Position numbers and translations under genes: made by a program
The notes under the pieces: model-generated
Told to the model about the DNA's origin: nothing
Seen by the model: only the letters and a program-made list of their open reading frames with translations
Database searches by the model: none
Assembly (NCBI GenBank): GCA_904063045.1
Contig: CAJFCJ010000006.1
Span: 3,984,408-4,048,407, forward strand
DNA length: 64,000 bases
Source: Dimorphilus gyrociliatus
Lineage: Eukaryota > Annelida > Polychaeta > Dinophilidae
Direction of reading: 5' to 3'
Shown here: one piece after another, positions 24,501-35,927 of the stretch
Layout of the letters: the number at the start of each line of letters is the position of its first letter
Position numbering within the stretch: the first letter of the stretch is position 1

Positions 24501-27344
24501 TAAATAATGCAAGACACTACATGAATAGATTTGAGCGTTTCTCTTTAAAACAATGTTTCAAAATTCTAATAACGACTATATATTGACTATTCAGCTAATA
24601 ATACAAAGTATTTTGTGAGTAATAATAGAAGAAAAATAATAATAAATTCATTTCATGCACCTTTACCATGAGTTCACTACTGTTCAATTTAGAATTAAGA
24701 TTGTCAATTTCCCTTTGTTCGGCTTCACATTGAGCCTTTGCCTCATTTACACTATCGTTCAGCTTTGAGCGCTAAAAGTGAAAAAATATAATGTTTAGAA
24801 TTATAATTATCTGAAATATCGGTTTTCAATCTAATGAATCTTACTTTATCATCTAATTCGTCTAGCATTTTTTGAGCTTCTCCTTTCTGGCGTTCCAATT
24901 GATGTAGTGTAGCACTAATGGCTTCCAACTCTTTTACGGCAACTGTTACTTCGCCATTTCGAATTCTTACATCAGCTTCTTTCTGAGTTCGTTCCTGTTC
25001 TAACTTTAATTTTTCCCTTTTCAATATAGTAATTTCCTGAGTTAAAGAGTCCAGTTCGTTTAACTATTATTAAAAAGAAAAGAACTCTTTCAAATTACAA
25101 TTATTAAACACAATTAAGCTGAAAAATTTTACTGAATTGGTAGACGAAGCAACCCTCATTGAAGGAGGTATCATATCTTGACTTAAAACAGTTGGAGGTT
25201 CGATGTCGTGTTGGGTCTTTTTCTCAATGAAATGTAACGCTAGCATAAATTGTTCGCAAGTTAATTGACCAGTACCCTTTGAATCACATAAATTCCTATA
25301 AAAAGATAATAATAGAAAAACAACAAAATTTAATTCGAGCACTTTTTTTTATGTTTACCATATATGGGCTAAAACAGATTGATGAAGACCGCTTTGCATA
25401 AATATATCCTTTACTTCTGCACCATTTACTAAACCATCTTGATTTGTATCAATTTGCTTAAACTTCATTTCGTATCTAGCTCTATCAATAGTTTTAACAA
25501 CCCAGTTGGATGACTTAAAAAATATATTATAAATCACAGTTAATTACGAATGACTTCTCGTCAACGTGAATATCTACCATCGATCCACTGAGAGGTGTCG
25601 CTGGACTGCTCCGACCAGAATCAACATTAGGTAATACTGGAACAGCACCAGAGAGAGAGGGCGCCCGTCGACGTTTGCTTGGAGGTATTAATGTCGAAGG
25701 CAGATTATTTGGAAGCGGATCATTTTCAAGAGTTCGATAAATGAGATGCATTGCCTATATTTTCATTAAAAATTCTTAAATTAACAAGCATAGCTTATGA
25801 ATAAATTAATACAAACAAGACAGAATTCATCTCTATCTAAAAAACCATCCTTGTCAATGTCACTTAGGTCCCAAATTTTGCCCAAAACCTCCACATTTAA
25901 TTTAGAATTCATGAAAGCCTATAAAAAGAAACAAGCGAATTGTTAGGTAAATATTAAATAAAACAGATAGGAATTTGCATGTCATACCGGTCGAACTTTA
26001 TCGCCAGATAACAGTCCATTTATAGGTTGTAACGTATCGAAAACTGCATTATATTTATTTCTTTCCGATGGCTAAAGTGATAATTTAACCATCAACAATA
26101 ATACATAATTAAAATAGAACTCACTTTTATTTCCCAATCATATGCGGGAGACATACTCTTTGCTGGACTACTATGTGGACTATCCTAAAAGGAGAATAAA
26201 TGATTTATGTTTACCTTCTCGAACAAATACATTTATTATCATACAGTAAATGTAGGGGCAGGTGTTCTTCTAGATAAATTAGCCATACTTAAGTCAAATC
26301 CACTTTGGTGTAAAGCCATGAATTTTAAAGCTACACAGAAGCGATGCTTATCTAAGAATCCTTTTCCGTGAGGATCTGATAAATCCCAGATCTGAACCGA
26401 AGAAAATCAAACTTTTAATTATGATAATTTTGAAAATGATAATTTTCTTTTTCAACCTTTGAAAGTATATTTTGTGGTAACCCTGACTTTCGTAAATAGT
26501 TTGCTGCATCAACCGCACCAACACAACCTGTTTTATTCACGTCTGCCTGTAAAGTATAGATACGGGTAAATTCTCAAATATAAATCTATGAAATACAAAA
26601 TGTTTAAGTTATATAATGGTCTGTGTTTTCCAAGCCATAGTGCTATCTAAGCAAGTATGAAAACCGTTGATTACGCTAAACGAATATACAAAACAACAAA
26701 ATATCGTCTTATTTACCTAATCCTGTTTTGTATGATTGAGATGTCAAAAAAAAAAAACATATGTATATGTTTATAGAATAAAATTTAATATGTAACACTT
26801 TCATTAATTTATATATATATATAGTTAATTATGTTATGCTAAGGGTAACTTAAGTCTCATTATAAAAGTCACTTACCTCACTGAAAAATGAATCGTAGGT
26901 ATTTAGATGATCTCCCACTATCTGTAATAAAATTAAATATGAGAGTAAGTTATTAAGATGAAAGTATTGTTCAAAGGTTATAAATATACAAAAATCTTTC
27001 TGTGGCTTCCAAATGGGCAAATGACCGAGATCAGATTTAAATTTGCAATAGTCTAATCAGTTGTAAATGATCCAAATACGTTTGCAAGTATGCTATCGAA
27101 ACCACTATAATATAGTTAGTTACTGCTAAGTATTTGAAGACAATATTTTTTAACTGGCCTATAGCCCGTGAGAGATAAACAAAATTGCAGGTAAACTAAT
27201 TCAAAGTATTTCGCTTTCAAAAACTGAGATCATATGGTAACATAATTTTTACGCTTTACAGTACCTATAAATATTAAAAATACATTTTTTGACAGCTATA
27301 AATCATAAAAAATTCACCTCATTTACAGATGGAAACTTCGCCAT
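21544..27344 (-). CDS. EPS15: EPS15, clathrin-coat endocytic adaptor
   Basis: Endocytic scaffold that binds NPF proteins through EH domains, AP-2 through DPF repeats and ubiquitinated cargo through UIMs. ATG at 27342-27344 (MAKFPSVNE). Three EH domains are spread over small exons: the first about 27344-26240 ([33 protein letters not shown]), the second about 26160-25780 ([18 protein letters not shown]) and the third about 25535-25150 ([16 protein letters not shown]). A coiled coil spans about 25060-23870. About a dozen DPF motifs lie at 23400-22450 ([19 protein letters not shown]). The final exon, 21544 to about 21750, ends in [20 protein letters not shown] followed by [17 protein letters not shown], matching the vertebrate EPS15 C-terminal UIM region. 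Introns are larger here than in neighbours. A candidate alternative last exon lies at 22185-22256. Confidence 0.93.
22185..22256 (-). other. Candidate alternative terminal exon of EPS15
   Basis: On the minus strand, an AAG acceptor is followed in phase 0 by 23 codons ending [10 protein letters not shown] and a stop. The preceding DPF exon ends in phase 0 at FADFSNQ before GTAAGT, so joining is possible. The predicted tail would replace the UIM exon. The polypyrimidine tract is weak, so this may be chance. Confidence 0.3.
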
Positions 27345-27580
27345 TTTGGAAATTAACTGCTCCGGCGACTGCCCCGTAACTAATTATAAAACTCTAAAAT
27401 ATGTATAAAATAAAATGACTAAAATATATTCAGAATCTTTTATTTATTCCAATGAATTCAGTTTCAGTCAAAATGATAGTTGTGAGTACAACTCAGTAAA
27501 ACAATTTCCGTTTCCGGTGCCCTGGGTTTTCGAGTCAAGTTTTTTGACTGTTCAACTATAGGATAACTTTAATTCTTGCA
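27345..27580. promoter_or_regulatory. Head-to-head promoter of EPS15 and the GST gene
   Basis: Only 236 bp lie between divergent start codons. It holds TTCCGTTTCCGGT at 27506-27518 (reverse complement has two GGAA ETS-type cores), the same 13-mer that occurs upstream of SLAIN. Confidence 0.5.
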
Positions 27581-28720
27581 ATGTCATCCAAGTTTATATT
27601 CCAGTTTGTTTTCGTTGTTATTTGTGCTGTTCTGGTCAGTCACTATACTGGAAATCTTTGCTGCATTTGCAGGTACGTGTCACTTATCGATAAACTATTG
27701 ATTTGACTATGAATACTTAAATACATCTAGAAAAGTCAAGGAAATTTATTACGGCAAACCGGGATGTATCCCTCTTCCAAATCCGGGGAATGTGACATTA
27801 CATTACTTTGGCGTGCGGTATGTAGATTCAATCAACTTACTTTTAATAATTCAAAATTGAACCAATAGAGGAAAGGCTGAAGGAATTAGATTCATCATGG
27901 AAGAAGGTGGCATTTCATATGACGAAACAAAATTTACTAAAGCAACATGGCCAGCCGCTAAAGCAAAAGGTGTTGAAAGCGGCTTATATCCTTTTGGCCA
28001 AGGTAATAAAAATATTGAGTCAGAGATCTTCAGCTATAGGTGATTGACCCAAATGTCCTTTCAGTTCCAGCTCTCATAACAAGTACTGGCTCGAAAGTAG
28101 CTCAAAGTTTGGTAGTTGCTCATTTTGTTGCTCGTTCTACTGGACTAGATTGCGATTGTAGAGATTACCAACGTTGCGAAATGCTTGTTCAAGGAATCGG
28201 TGAGACCACAATTTCTTTTGAATGAATTCAATAGTTTTGTTATTATATTACAGAGGATATAAAATATCACTTTGGACTCTTAATAAAACACGCCGATTAC
28301 GATTTTGCTCGACGAAAGGAATTCATAGACAATGTTCTTCCCGTATGGCTAAAACATTTTGAAAAGTTAGCCCCTTCACTTACTCAACAGGTCAGCCGCT
28401 AAAAAATTTTATTCCAAGTTACTTATATAACGTACTAACTCTCTTCGTAATGTCTTTTATAGGATGGTGCCTTCTTTGCCAGTAACCGCATAACATGGGT
28501 TGATCTGCTTGTCTTCGAAGTTCTAAATCAGCAAATTACCTATGCAGCTGACGACTTTGGAGGAAAAACCTACAAGAATACAGAAATATTGAAGCAATCT
28601 CCTAAATTAGCTAATTTCTACCGACAAATGTTAAAGAGAGATAGAATTGATGCATATCTACAAAGTGAACGTCGACATCCTTTTACACACTTTGCCAAGC
28701 CGAAGGAAGTTAGAACGTAG
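27581..28720 (+). CDS. Glutathione S-transferase (sigma-like) with N-terminal signal or anchor
   Basis: Thioredoxin-fold GST expected to conjugate or isomerise substrates with glutathione. The start is ATG at 27581; the first exon encodes a strongly hydrophobic segment (residues about 5-30, FIFQFVFVVICAVLVS) before the enzyme. The thioredoxin half has VTLHYFGVRGKAEGIRFIME, with the Tyr and the RGKAE-type helix of sigma/pi/mu GSTs, and the cis-proline motif QVPAL recreated across a splice. The glutathione-binding loop reads AQSLVVAHFVARSTGL, a variant of the usual QSxAIxRYLA. The C-terminal helical half follows to KPKEVRT and the stop at 28718-28720, about 255 residues in all. Splice joints CG|A, CAG|TT and AG|A keep frame. 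Cytosolic GSTs lack such a leader, so a secreted or ER/membrane-anchored form is inferred. The substrate is unknown. Confidence 0.82.
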
Positions 28721-29031
28721 ACTTTACTTACGAAGTAAAAAAAATTGCTTTTCAATTTAGTGTTTTCAAGTGATAAAATTACGATAATTTCTTGAAATAG
28801 TATTTTTTTATCTCGCACCAACTCTTCTTAGGCATTTTATCACACTAAACGTTTTGTACGAGTACAAATTTCCAAGAGAGATTTATTCTCAAAGATTAAT
28901 AAAACGTAAAAATAAAACAATAAGGATACTTTCTTGATTATGATAAACCATCAGCGAAAGAAAAACAGAGAATAGAGTAACTTGATGTTGTGACTAATAT
29001 TATTCAGAGAGGTAAGTAGGAGAGATCATCT
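28721..29031. other. Convergent 3' region between GST and B3GLCT
   Basis: Both genes end into this 311-bp stretch. It is AT-rich, and no gene or structured element was seen. Confidence 0.4.
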
Positions 29032-30405
29032 TTAAAGTTCGTCTCTTTGTTTCTTGGGATTGGAGGCTAAATACTTTTCATAAGCGTCCCTGGGATCAAT
29101 CATCCAATGCTTATGAAATGATATTGGTATCTGACTGTTAATAAATATAGCAGCATAATCAATAGGCCTCGCCTGATGAAAAAGTGGCGAATGAACAACT
29201 TTAGCCGATATTCGAGATAACCATAAGCCTATTAGCATATCGTCTGGCGAACTGTGGGATGGACAGCGGCAATCTTGACATTCCATGATAAGCTTTACTG
29301 CTTGCTTGGAAAATATCATACCACCCCCACCGGTAATATAAGAGTACCCGTAATCTTTTGCTAGTCCAAAGCCATATTTTTCACCGATTGCAATTGCTTC
29401 ATTCGGATCATAACAACTTAATATTTTCCTTAATTCCGCTATGTTGATAAGTGTATCATCATCTGTTACTACTAACCAATCTCTTGAATCTGGAAGTTCG
29501 AAGAATGTTTGAAAAATTTCAAAGCACTTTGAGCAATGTCCACTTTCTGTATTTGGAGCTTTATTTAAAATTAAATTTGGAACTGTACTATCTTCTTGAT
29601 CGGAAAAAAATCTCACACTTTTGGAATTTCTAATATCTTTATACCAAGTATCCAATATCACAGGTATTCTATCTTTGTGAAATAGATGACAAGTTTTTAT
29701 TCCGATAAAGAAATGATTATCGCTCGTTTCTCCTCCACAATCCGCTTTAATTGTTGAAAAGTAAGAAGCGCATGCACTCACATATTTTGTACACAACCAG
29801 TTTACTGATTTTAGTTTAGGACCCTTTCCTTCATTGTATATGTATTTAGCTAATTCGTATTGAACATCTATAGTAAAGTCATCAACCTTCTTTAACCAGT
29901 TAGAGTAGTCTTTACCAAGCGTCTTGACAAGAGACATTGAAAATATTATACCACTAGATAGAAGGGGATAAATAAGTTTTCCTGGAGTATCGAAATGATG
30001 TATAATTGTTACTTCCTGATCCTTTAAGCCCAGACCAAAATAAATGGCTTTTTTCTCATTATATTTAGCTAACTTTAAAGAAAGCTCTTGAGTAATAAAT
30101 CGTGTATCTTCTGTACATACTACAACCCACTTTGCTTTGGAATACTTAACTTTTTTTGATATTTCATTTAAAACTGGTATTATTAGGAATGCTCTTTCTT
30201 CGGTCAATAACTCGGAAAAAGAGACTACACTATCGCTCGCTATATCCTGATCGATAAGGTGTTCTTTAAAATTTTTGTATCTTATCAAATGTGTAGATGA
30301 TGGCTCATCTCGAACAGTGAATAATATATCTCCTACACAATCGATTCCAACTGCCAGTAAAGTGAAAAAAATCAAATTTATAAAAAAAAATGATACAGAC
30401 GCCAT
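29032..30405 (-). CDS. B3GLCT: Beta-1,3-glucosyltransferase (thrombospondin-repeat O-fucose extension)
   Basis: Intact single-exon frame of 457 residues. A signal peptide occupies about residues 1-24. The C-terminal GT31/fringe-like half contains the metal/nucleotide-binding VTDDDTL near residue 314 and FGLAKDYGYSYITGGGGMIF, then SPDDMLIGLWL. The protein ends KKQRDEL, a KDEL-like ER retrieval signal that parallels REEL in human B3GLCT. The family adds glucose in beta-1,3 linkage to O-fucose on properly folded thrombospondin type 1 repeats in the ER. Length is close to the human enzyme (498). Vertebrate B3GLCT is split into many exons, so the lack of introns here is striking. A paired E-box/CCAAT cluster lies just upstream. 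Confidence 0.92.
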   Translation of the reverse strand: MASVSFFFINLIFFTLLAVGIDCVGDILFTVRDEPSSTHLIRYKNFKEHLIDQDIASDSVVSFSELLTEERAFLIIPVLNEISKKVKYSKAKWVVVCTEDTRFITQELSLKLAKYNEKKAIYFGLGLKDQEVTIIHHFDTPGKLIYPLLSSGIIFSMSLVKTLGKDYSNWLKKVDDFTIDVQYELAKYIYNEGKGPKLKSVNWLCTKYVSACASYFSTIKADCGGETSDNHFFIGIKTCHLFHKDRIPVILDTWYKDIRNSKSVRFFSDQEDSTVPNLILNKAPNTESGHCSKCFEIFQTFFELPDSRDWLVVTDDDTLINIAELRKILSCYDPNEAIAIGEKYGFGLAKDYGYSYITGGGGMIFSKQAVKLIMECQDCRCPSHSSPDDMLIGLWLSRISAKVVHSPLFHQARPIDYAAIFINSQIPISFHKHWMIDPRDAYEKYLASNPKKQRDEL

Positions 30406-30423
30406 TTGTTGCCGCGGGGATCA

Positions 30424-30445
30424 TCACATGACCAATAACCACGTG
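30424..30445 (-). promoter_or_regulatory. E-box / CCAAT / E-box cluster upstream of B3GLCT
   Basis: TCACATGA (30424-30431), CCAAT (30432-30436) and CACGTG (30440-30445) are packed within 22 bases, about 20-40 bases upstream of the B3GLCT start. The TCAYRTGA-type octamer and CACGTG are bHLH-ZIP (USF/MiT-TFE) type sites. Function is inferred from motif match and position only. Confidence 0.4.
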
Positions 30446-30670
30446 ATTTGTACAACCCTTTACAGTTTTAAGAATGTGTTTGTTTTTACATAATTATTCT
30501 TTTTTTTAAATGGAATAAATTATTATTTGTAGAGGTTTTTTTCATTATTATACTAAACTGTTTGTAGGACAATTTAGATCCAACATCACTTTGTAGTTTA
30601 AAACTTCTCTTTGAAAAGATGACATTCTTAAATAGTTAAAATAACTTATAGTATAACTTAAAACACACTT

Positions 30671-32549
30671 TCATTGTTTCTTAAAAAAAGACATTAGTGT
30701 AGATTGATTTTCTGCAACTTTTCTACCTCTCTTCTTGGGTTTCGACGTTTCCACTGGCTTCTTTGATTCCGGTTTCTTTAATTCATCTTCTGAAGCATCA
30801 GTTGAGGCAGATTCGTAGACTTTTTCGGTAACCATATAACCTTCATCGTTGACAAACGTTTTCGTGACTTGTTTTCGTATTCTTTTCCTTCTTTTGACGT
30901 CTACTGGTTGAGATAATTCAGTGATAGATGCTTGAGTAGAATCTTCAACACTTTGTGCTGGTTTGCTTTCTTCCTCTTCTTCACTGCTAGTTTCTATAGC
31001 TATTCGCTTTCTTCTTTTGTTAATAGAGGAATCACTCTCCCCCTTCGACTTCTTTCTTGATCCTCTGGCATTTTCTTTTTTCTTTTCTTCCTATAGGAAT
31101 GTAATGAGAATTTCCATAATTGACAAAATAAACATAAAAGCTATTTGAACCTTTATATTATGTTTCTTTCCAATCTCCTCTTTATCTTGAGCCGAAGATT
31201 TACTGCTCTGTAAAATAGCATAGTGAAAAATTATAATGAAATTCTACCCTTTCTACATACTTGGAAGGAATTTTGTTTCGTTTTATTCGGGACAATATCA
31301 TCGCTACTGTGATCTTCTATTTGGGCCGTTCTTTCATCTTTCTTATTCTATATAATAACATTTAACTAATGGTTTATTAATTACAAAAAATATGTATTTA
31401 TCTTACCAATTGAGTAGTTTTCTTTGGGTTTGTAGTTGCTTTAAAAAAGTCAGATGATCCTTTCCTTTTCTCTGTTGTTTTCGTTTCAGCCTTTGCAAGT
31501 TTGGCTGAAGTTGCCTTTGTTTCCTGTTTTTTAAAATATTAGTTGAACATTTCAGAATAGTTAAAATTCGATTAATGATTACTTTAGGCTTCGCTGTTGT
31601 CAATTTTTCTTTATCGTTATTTTCATTAGTTGTCTTCTTTTCCTGCTCGCTCTTTACGACTTCTTTTCTTTTCTGAAGTTAAAAATCATTACTTGATACA
31701 AGCAAAAAAAATATAGAATAAATATTGTATTATATATAGAATAAATATCTGGTAAAACCTCCGTAACGACTTCTTTCTTTAATGGTTTATTTTCACATCT
31801 ACTCCCCGTTTCGCATAAAATAGCAGACATGACGGCTTCTGTTCCTTTATTATCCCCTTCTAAACATACTTTCATATTATTTTGCTCGATTCTTCAAAAA
31901 ATGTTGACTATTAGAAGATTACAATAAAATAATGTATATGGTTTTTTACTTTTCATTTGAATATAGCATAGTATATCCCTATTTGGAAAATAAAACAAAT
32001 TAACAATATTAACTCTTTGTAAGTGAAAAGATTTTATTTACCAAAATTTTCGTCTTTGATACACTGTAAACATGGCAAGAGGAAATATTGGAGTAGTTCT
32101 GTTTTACGTCTTCCAAACAAGGCTCTTTACAAAACTGAATTTTAGTTACCTGAAGTATAATTTTCAATAATAAAAGTGTTATTATATTTTAAAATACATT
32201 ACTTTTTTGCGATTTTGTTCAACAGAGCCTATTAGTGTATAGATTACTTCAAGATCTTCTCTTTTAGAAGCATATTCACCAAGTACCCTATAAAATATTA
32301 TTATTTTCCATTTTCTCTTGAATTATTGTAGAGAAATATCTTACTCTTTCGCGTGATTGACTGGAATATTTCCTATGCAACTCAATTTTTTATAAGTGAC
32401 CTAAAACAAAAAATCCCATTATCGCTCTATTCATAACAGCTACTGAATTTTTTAAAACAAAAATGTGACAGCGATTTACTAACAATCTCATCTTTGTCGT
32501 CGATCAACTCATTCAAGATTTCTAGATACTTTGAAGCAAATCGTTTCAT
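30671..32549 (-). CDS. POLD3: DNA polymerase delta subunit 3
   Basis: Accessory subunit (p66/Pol32) of replicative DNA polymerase delta that bridges the catalytic core and PCNA. The start is ATG at 32547-32549 (MKRFASKYLEILNELI). The next exon gives VTYKKLSCIGNIPVNHAKE, matching human IVTYKWLSYTLGVHVNQAKQ in the winged-helix N-terminus. A long Lys/Ser/Glu-rich disordered middle is spread over many short exons. The C-terminus has GYMVTEKVYES, as in human POLD3, then a PCNA-interacting box QSTLMSFF at the extreme end (FFKKQ, stop at 30671-30673). The overall order is typical, only shorter than the human 466 residues. A TTTGGCGG E2F-like site lies about 40 bp upstream of the start. Confidence 0.88.
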
Positions 32550-33329
32550 AGTTTACAGTAAAGCCAAGTTTTACTAGCAAATAAGATAGTTTTGGCGGTA
32601 CAAATAGTAGACGACTGTTTTGAAATACGCTGTGATCCTAATTCATTTGATGTTGGTATATTTAGAGTCTAATACTGAACCCTATTTTTAGTGTGGCTCT
32701 ATGTTCCACACACTTCGAATAGCTATACTATTTAATAACAAAACTACGGAAAATATTTTCGACTTATAATTTGAAAATAGCAGTAACTAAGCAGCTAGTC
32801 TATGTTTCAGGTTTTATAGATATCTATGGCGGTTATAGAAATAAACACGAACATTATATTATAAAACTTTCCACAAAAACTTTTTTTTACGAAACTCAGG
32901 ATTTCCCAAATATATAGCTTTAGTCCATTCCTGTACTTTTATTCTAAATTTTTACAAGGTTTTTTTCAACATAAACAAAAAAAAACAAACACTTATTTTG
33001 TATGGCATAGAAGCAGCTGACAAATTTAATAAGAAACAAACAATACAATGTATCATCACATAAAAGTATATCAAATGTAATCACGCTGTCTTTTTACAAT
33101 AAATACAAATCTGAAATTATTGTTAAAGCTTCTTGAAATCTCAATTCACTTTAACAGCAAATCCAAAGTGTCATTTAATGTACAATTCCCTTATACTCAA
33201 ACATATAGAATATATAAATGACTATGCTACGCAACAGATAAATGATAATTGAAAAAAAATAGTCACTTCATTAGAGATTTAATATCTATTATTTTCAAAT
33301 AACAAACTCGACTATCTGGAAGGTTGGTT
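32550..33329. other. Gap between Rel 3' end and POLD3 start
   Basis: Both neighbours are on the minus strand, so this contains the Rel 3' UTR and the POLD3 promoter. TTTGGCGG at 32591-32598 is a one-mismatch E2F site. The rest is AT-rich without a supported gene. Confidence 0.45.
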
Positions 33330-34631
33330 TTAACCAAAATTCGGGTTGTTGGAATCCATATCAAGGAAATCAGTGAAAGTTGCTAACATTGGGTCATAAT
33401 TATTTGAATCGTCATTCAAAGTATTGGCGAATTCGTGATTGGAATCAATTACGCTTGGATCTACAGTTGAGCCAGCGGGTCGATCATAATTATTCAATTG
33501 GTCTTCATATGGAAAAGTAGGTAAAGTGACGGGGATGGTAGGTGTCGGAGTTGCTCCCTTGCCCTTAGTTATTTTTTTAATAACTCTTTCTTTTACATTG
33601 TCTGAAACGGTACTGGATGAACACTGAAATTCGGAACCACTGAAAAGTGGAGATTTCTTCTTTCTTTTTATAGACATTTCGTAGTCGTTATTAGGATGAT
33701 AAGTAAATTCGATTGGTTCAGACTTCAAATCTTCCGACATTCGTTTTAAGTACATAAAAACTTTGCACGGCTCAGTTATTTGGAAAGGGAAGGGTGGTGT
33801 CTTAAAAACGATAGCTACTTGATGATGAACATCTGTTGACCCAAAGTTGCCTTTATCCATCCAGTCTTTACATTCAAAGATAATTTCCACATCATCTTTT
33901 GATGTTAACTTGTCTGTTAGCATGAAAATTTCTGTGCCACCGTTCACAGAACCAGCACAAGCACTAACTCGACAAATCTTCATTTCACCAGGTGTTTTGT
34001 GGTCAAATATTGGCTGAGTTACAATTGGTGGAACTACTTTTCTGAATTGATTATTTGATTCAGGATCGGGCAGAAAAGCTTGAAAACATATTCTCACACA
34101 ATGAGCATCAATATTACTCGGATCATTTATATGATCAAAACCATTACCATATGGATCTACCCGAATTTGCTGTCTTTCTTGTAGTTTATCTTTTACTGCT
34201 CTTTTCTTGGCGCACCTAATTCCCAGATTTTGAAATTTATAAGTAGTCTCACCATTTTTTAACTTGACTGTGCAAACACCTTTGTTACATTCCTTTCCAA
34301 CTAAGGAATGAGGATGAGCTCTGTATGGTTTATCCCTAGTTACGCAGGAAGCTACAATTATAGCCTCCGTAGCATTGCCCATGTTACATAACCGTATAGT
34401 AGGGTAGCTTTTGTTCTCCTCTGTCGATTTTTCCCCAGGAATATGACCTGCATATCGTCCTTCGCATTCATATCGAAATCTTTGTCCTTTTTGTCGAGGT
34501 TCTTCTATTATCTCCAAGTACGGCTCTGGATACGAAAAGGGATATTCGGCGCATATCGCTAAAAATATCAACAATTAACTATAGCTATTAATAAATACGT
34601 AATGTAAAATTTACTTACCATGCTCATCCAT
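33330..34631 (-). CDS. Rel/NF-kB transcription factor, ankyrin-free class
   Basis: Predicted 413 residues from exon 1 (34619-34631, MDEH plus one base) and one large exon (33330-34558); the frame closes exactly. The Rel homology N-domain has the recognition loop RFRYECEGR at 31-39 followed by YAGHIPGE. The IPT dimerisation domain runs from KICRVSACAGSVNGGTEIF to EPIEFTYHP. The nuclear localisation signal is KRKKK at about 302-306. The PKA-type RRPS site of other Rel proteins reads KRMS here. The roughly 110-residue tail is Ser/Asp-rich and ends near TFTDFLDMD, a plausible acidic/hydrophobic activation motif. There are no ankyrin repeats, so it is Dorsal/RelA-like rather than p100/p105-like. 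Upstream of the ATG the frame stays open back to a possible acceptor at about 34659, so a further 5' exon could add residues. Confidence 0.9.
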
Positions 34632-35927
34632 CAGTAGCTCAGGTGTAATATGCAAGTCTGAAATGAGAGTGATTCACGGGAATATTGGCAGCGGGCTTTA
34701 TATGAGAAACTAACCAACTAGAAGTCTTCTCTGTTATGCAGGTAATAAATTTATCTAAATCAGACTTTCGATGTCTAAAAACGAATTATTTTCTACTAAA
34801 TATAGGTCACAGTGAAAAATATACTGTAAAAGAAACTTATAATCGCAAAAATGTCATCTAAATATGATATTTTTAGTCTTTATGTACAATGGTTTAAGTA
34901 TTAGTCATCTCTTTCTAATAAACATTAATCGATGAGAGAGTCTTGTGTAATATTTTAATGATATTTCACAATGTTTTCTACCTTCCTTGTTTAAAAAAAG
35001 TGAAAAGATAATTTAAATCATCTTTGAAAATTGCTTTAACGTAGAAAGTTTTGCGACGATAATCATAAAATTATAAAAAAAATGAATCTTATGCATTAAA
35101 AAACAAAATTCCCCTATTCTATCGACAAAGCGAAAGTATCAAAATAAAGACAATATAAAATAATTTAGCTTACAAACAAACGTGTACCTTAAATAAGATT
35201 ATTTTTATATATTATTGATACAATCAAATGTTTAAAATATAAAAGTAATCAAACTTATTACGCTAAAAAATCGTTCAACAATTTTCTAGTACGGCAGACA
35301 TCTTGATTTGTTCAGGTATTTTTGATCTAAAAGCTGATTGGCTAAAAAACTGTTCTATTTTAAAGAAACAACCACTCTACAATAAATGATTATCTACAAA
35401 TACTAAAATACAGACTTTTTATACTTTAGCTCAAGACAAATTTGTAATTACTATTCAAGACCATAAAAGATAAGCTACTTAGGACTATCTGAAACAATAC
35501 TTGTACTCTGATACTTGAAAATTATCTTGATTTTTTTAAAGATTAAGTGAAAAAAAACTTTTAAAAATTGCAAAACGGAAAATAGGGAAGTTTTATCCTT
35601 CGTTTTATTTAATGTTAATGTTTCTATTAGAATTTATTTCCTGTAAAATAATCTATTATATTAATATTTAGATTTTATTGCTATTGAATAGGATTTGTTT
35701 ATTAAGTAATGGTAAAACTTATCTAGTCGTATTTGTCAAGCTTTAGATTAGGCCTATATTTGACGACTGAGCTAATCAATTGTGTTGTCAAGCGACTAAA
35801 ACGTGAATATATATGAAAATATTCACTATAATCTCATTACTTTGGGTAGTTTAAGTTCTATATCTTTGTTAGTATTTTGCCCAATTGCTCAATTTTAGAT
35901 ATAAATTATTTATAAACTTTAAAATTA
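34632..35927. other. Divergent upstream region of Rel and the RIIa-fold gene
   Basis: 1.3 kb with no open frame worth calling. It probably holds non-coding 5' exons and promoters of both genes. Only degenerate kB-like sequence was seen (near 35107). Confidence 0.4.

Noticed and set aside
35107-35116. kB-like site on the minus strand upstream of Rel (GGGGAATTTT-type)
   Set aside because: The second half site lacks CC; such matches are expected by chance in AT-rich DNA.
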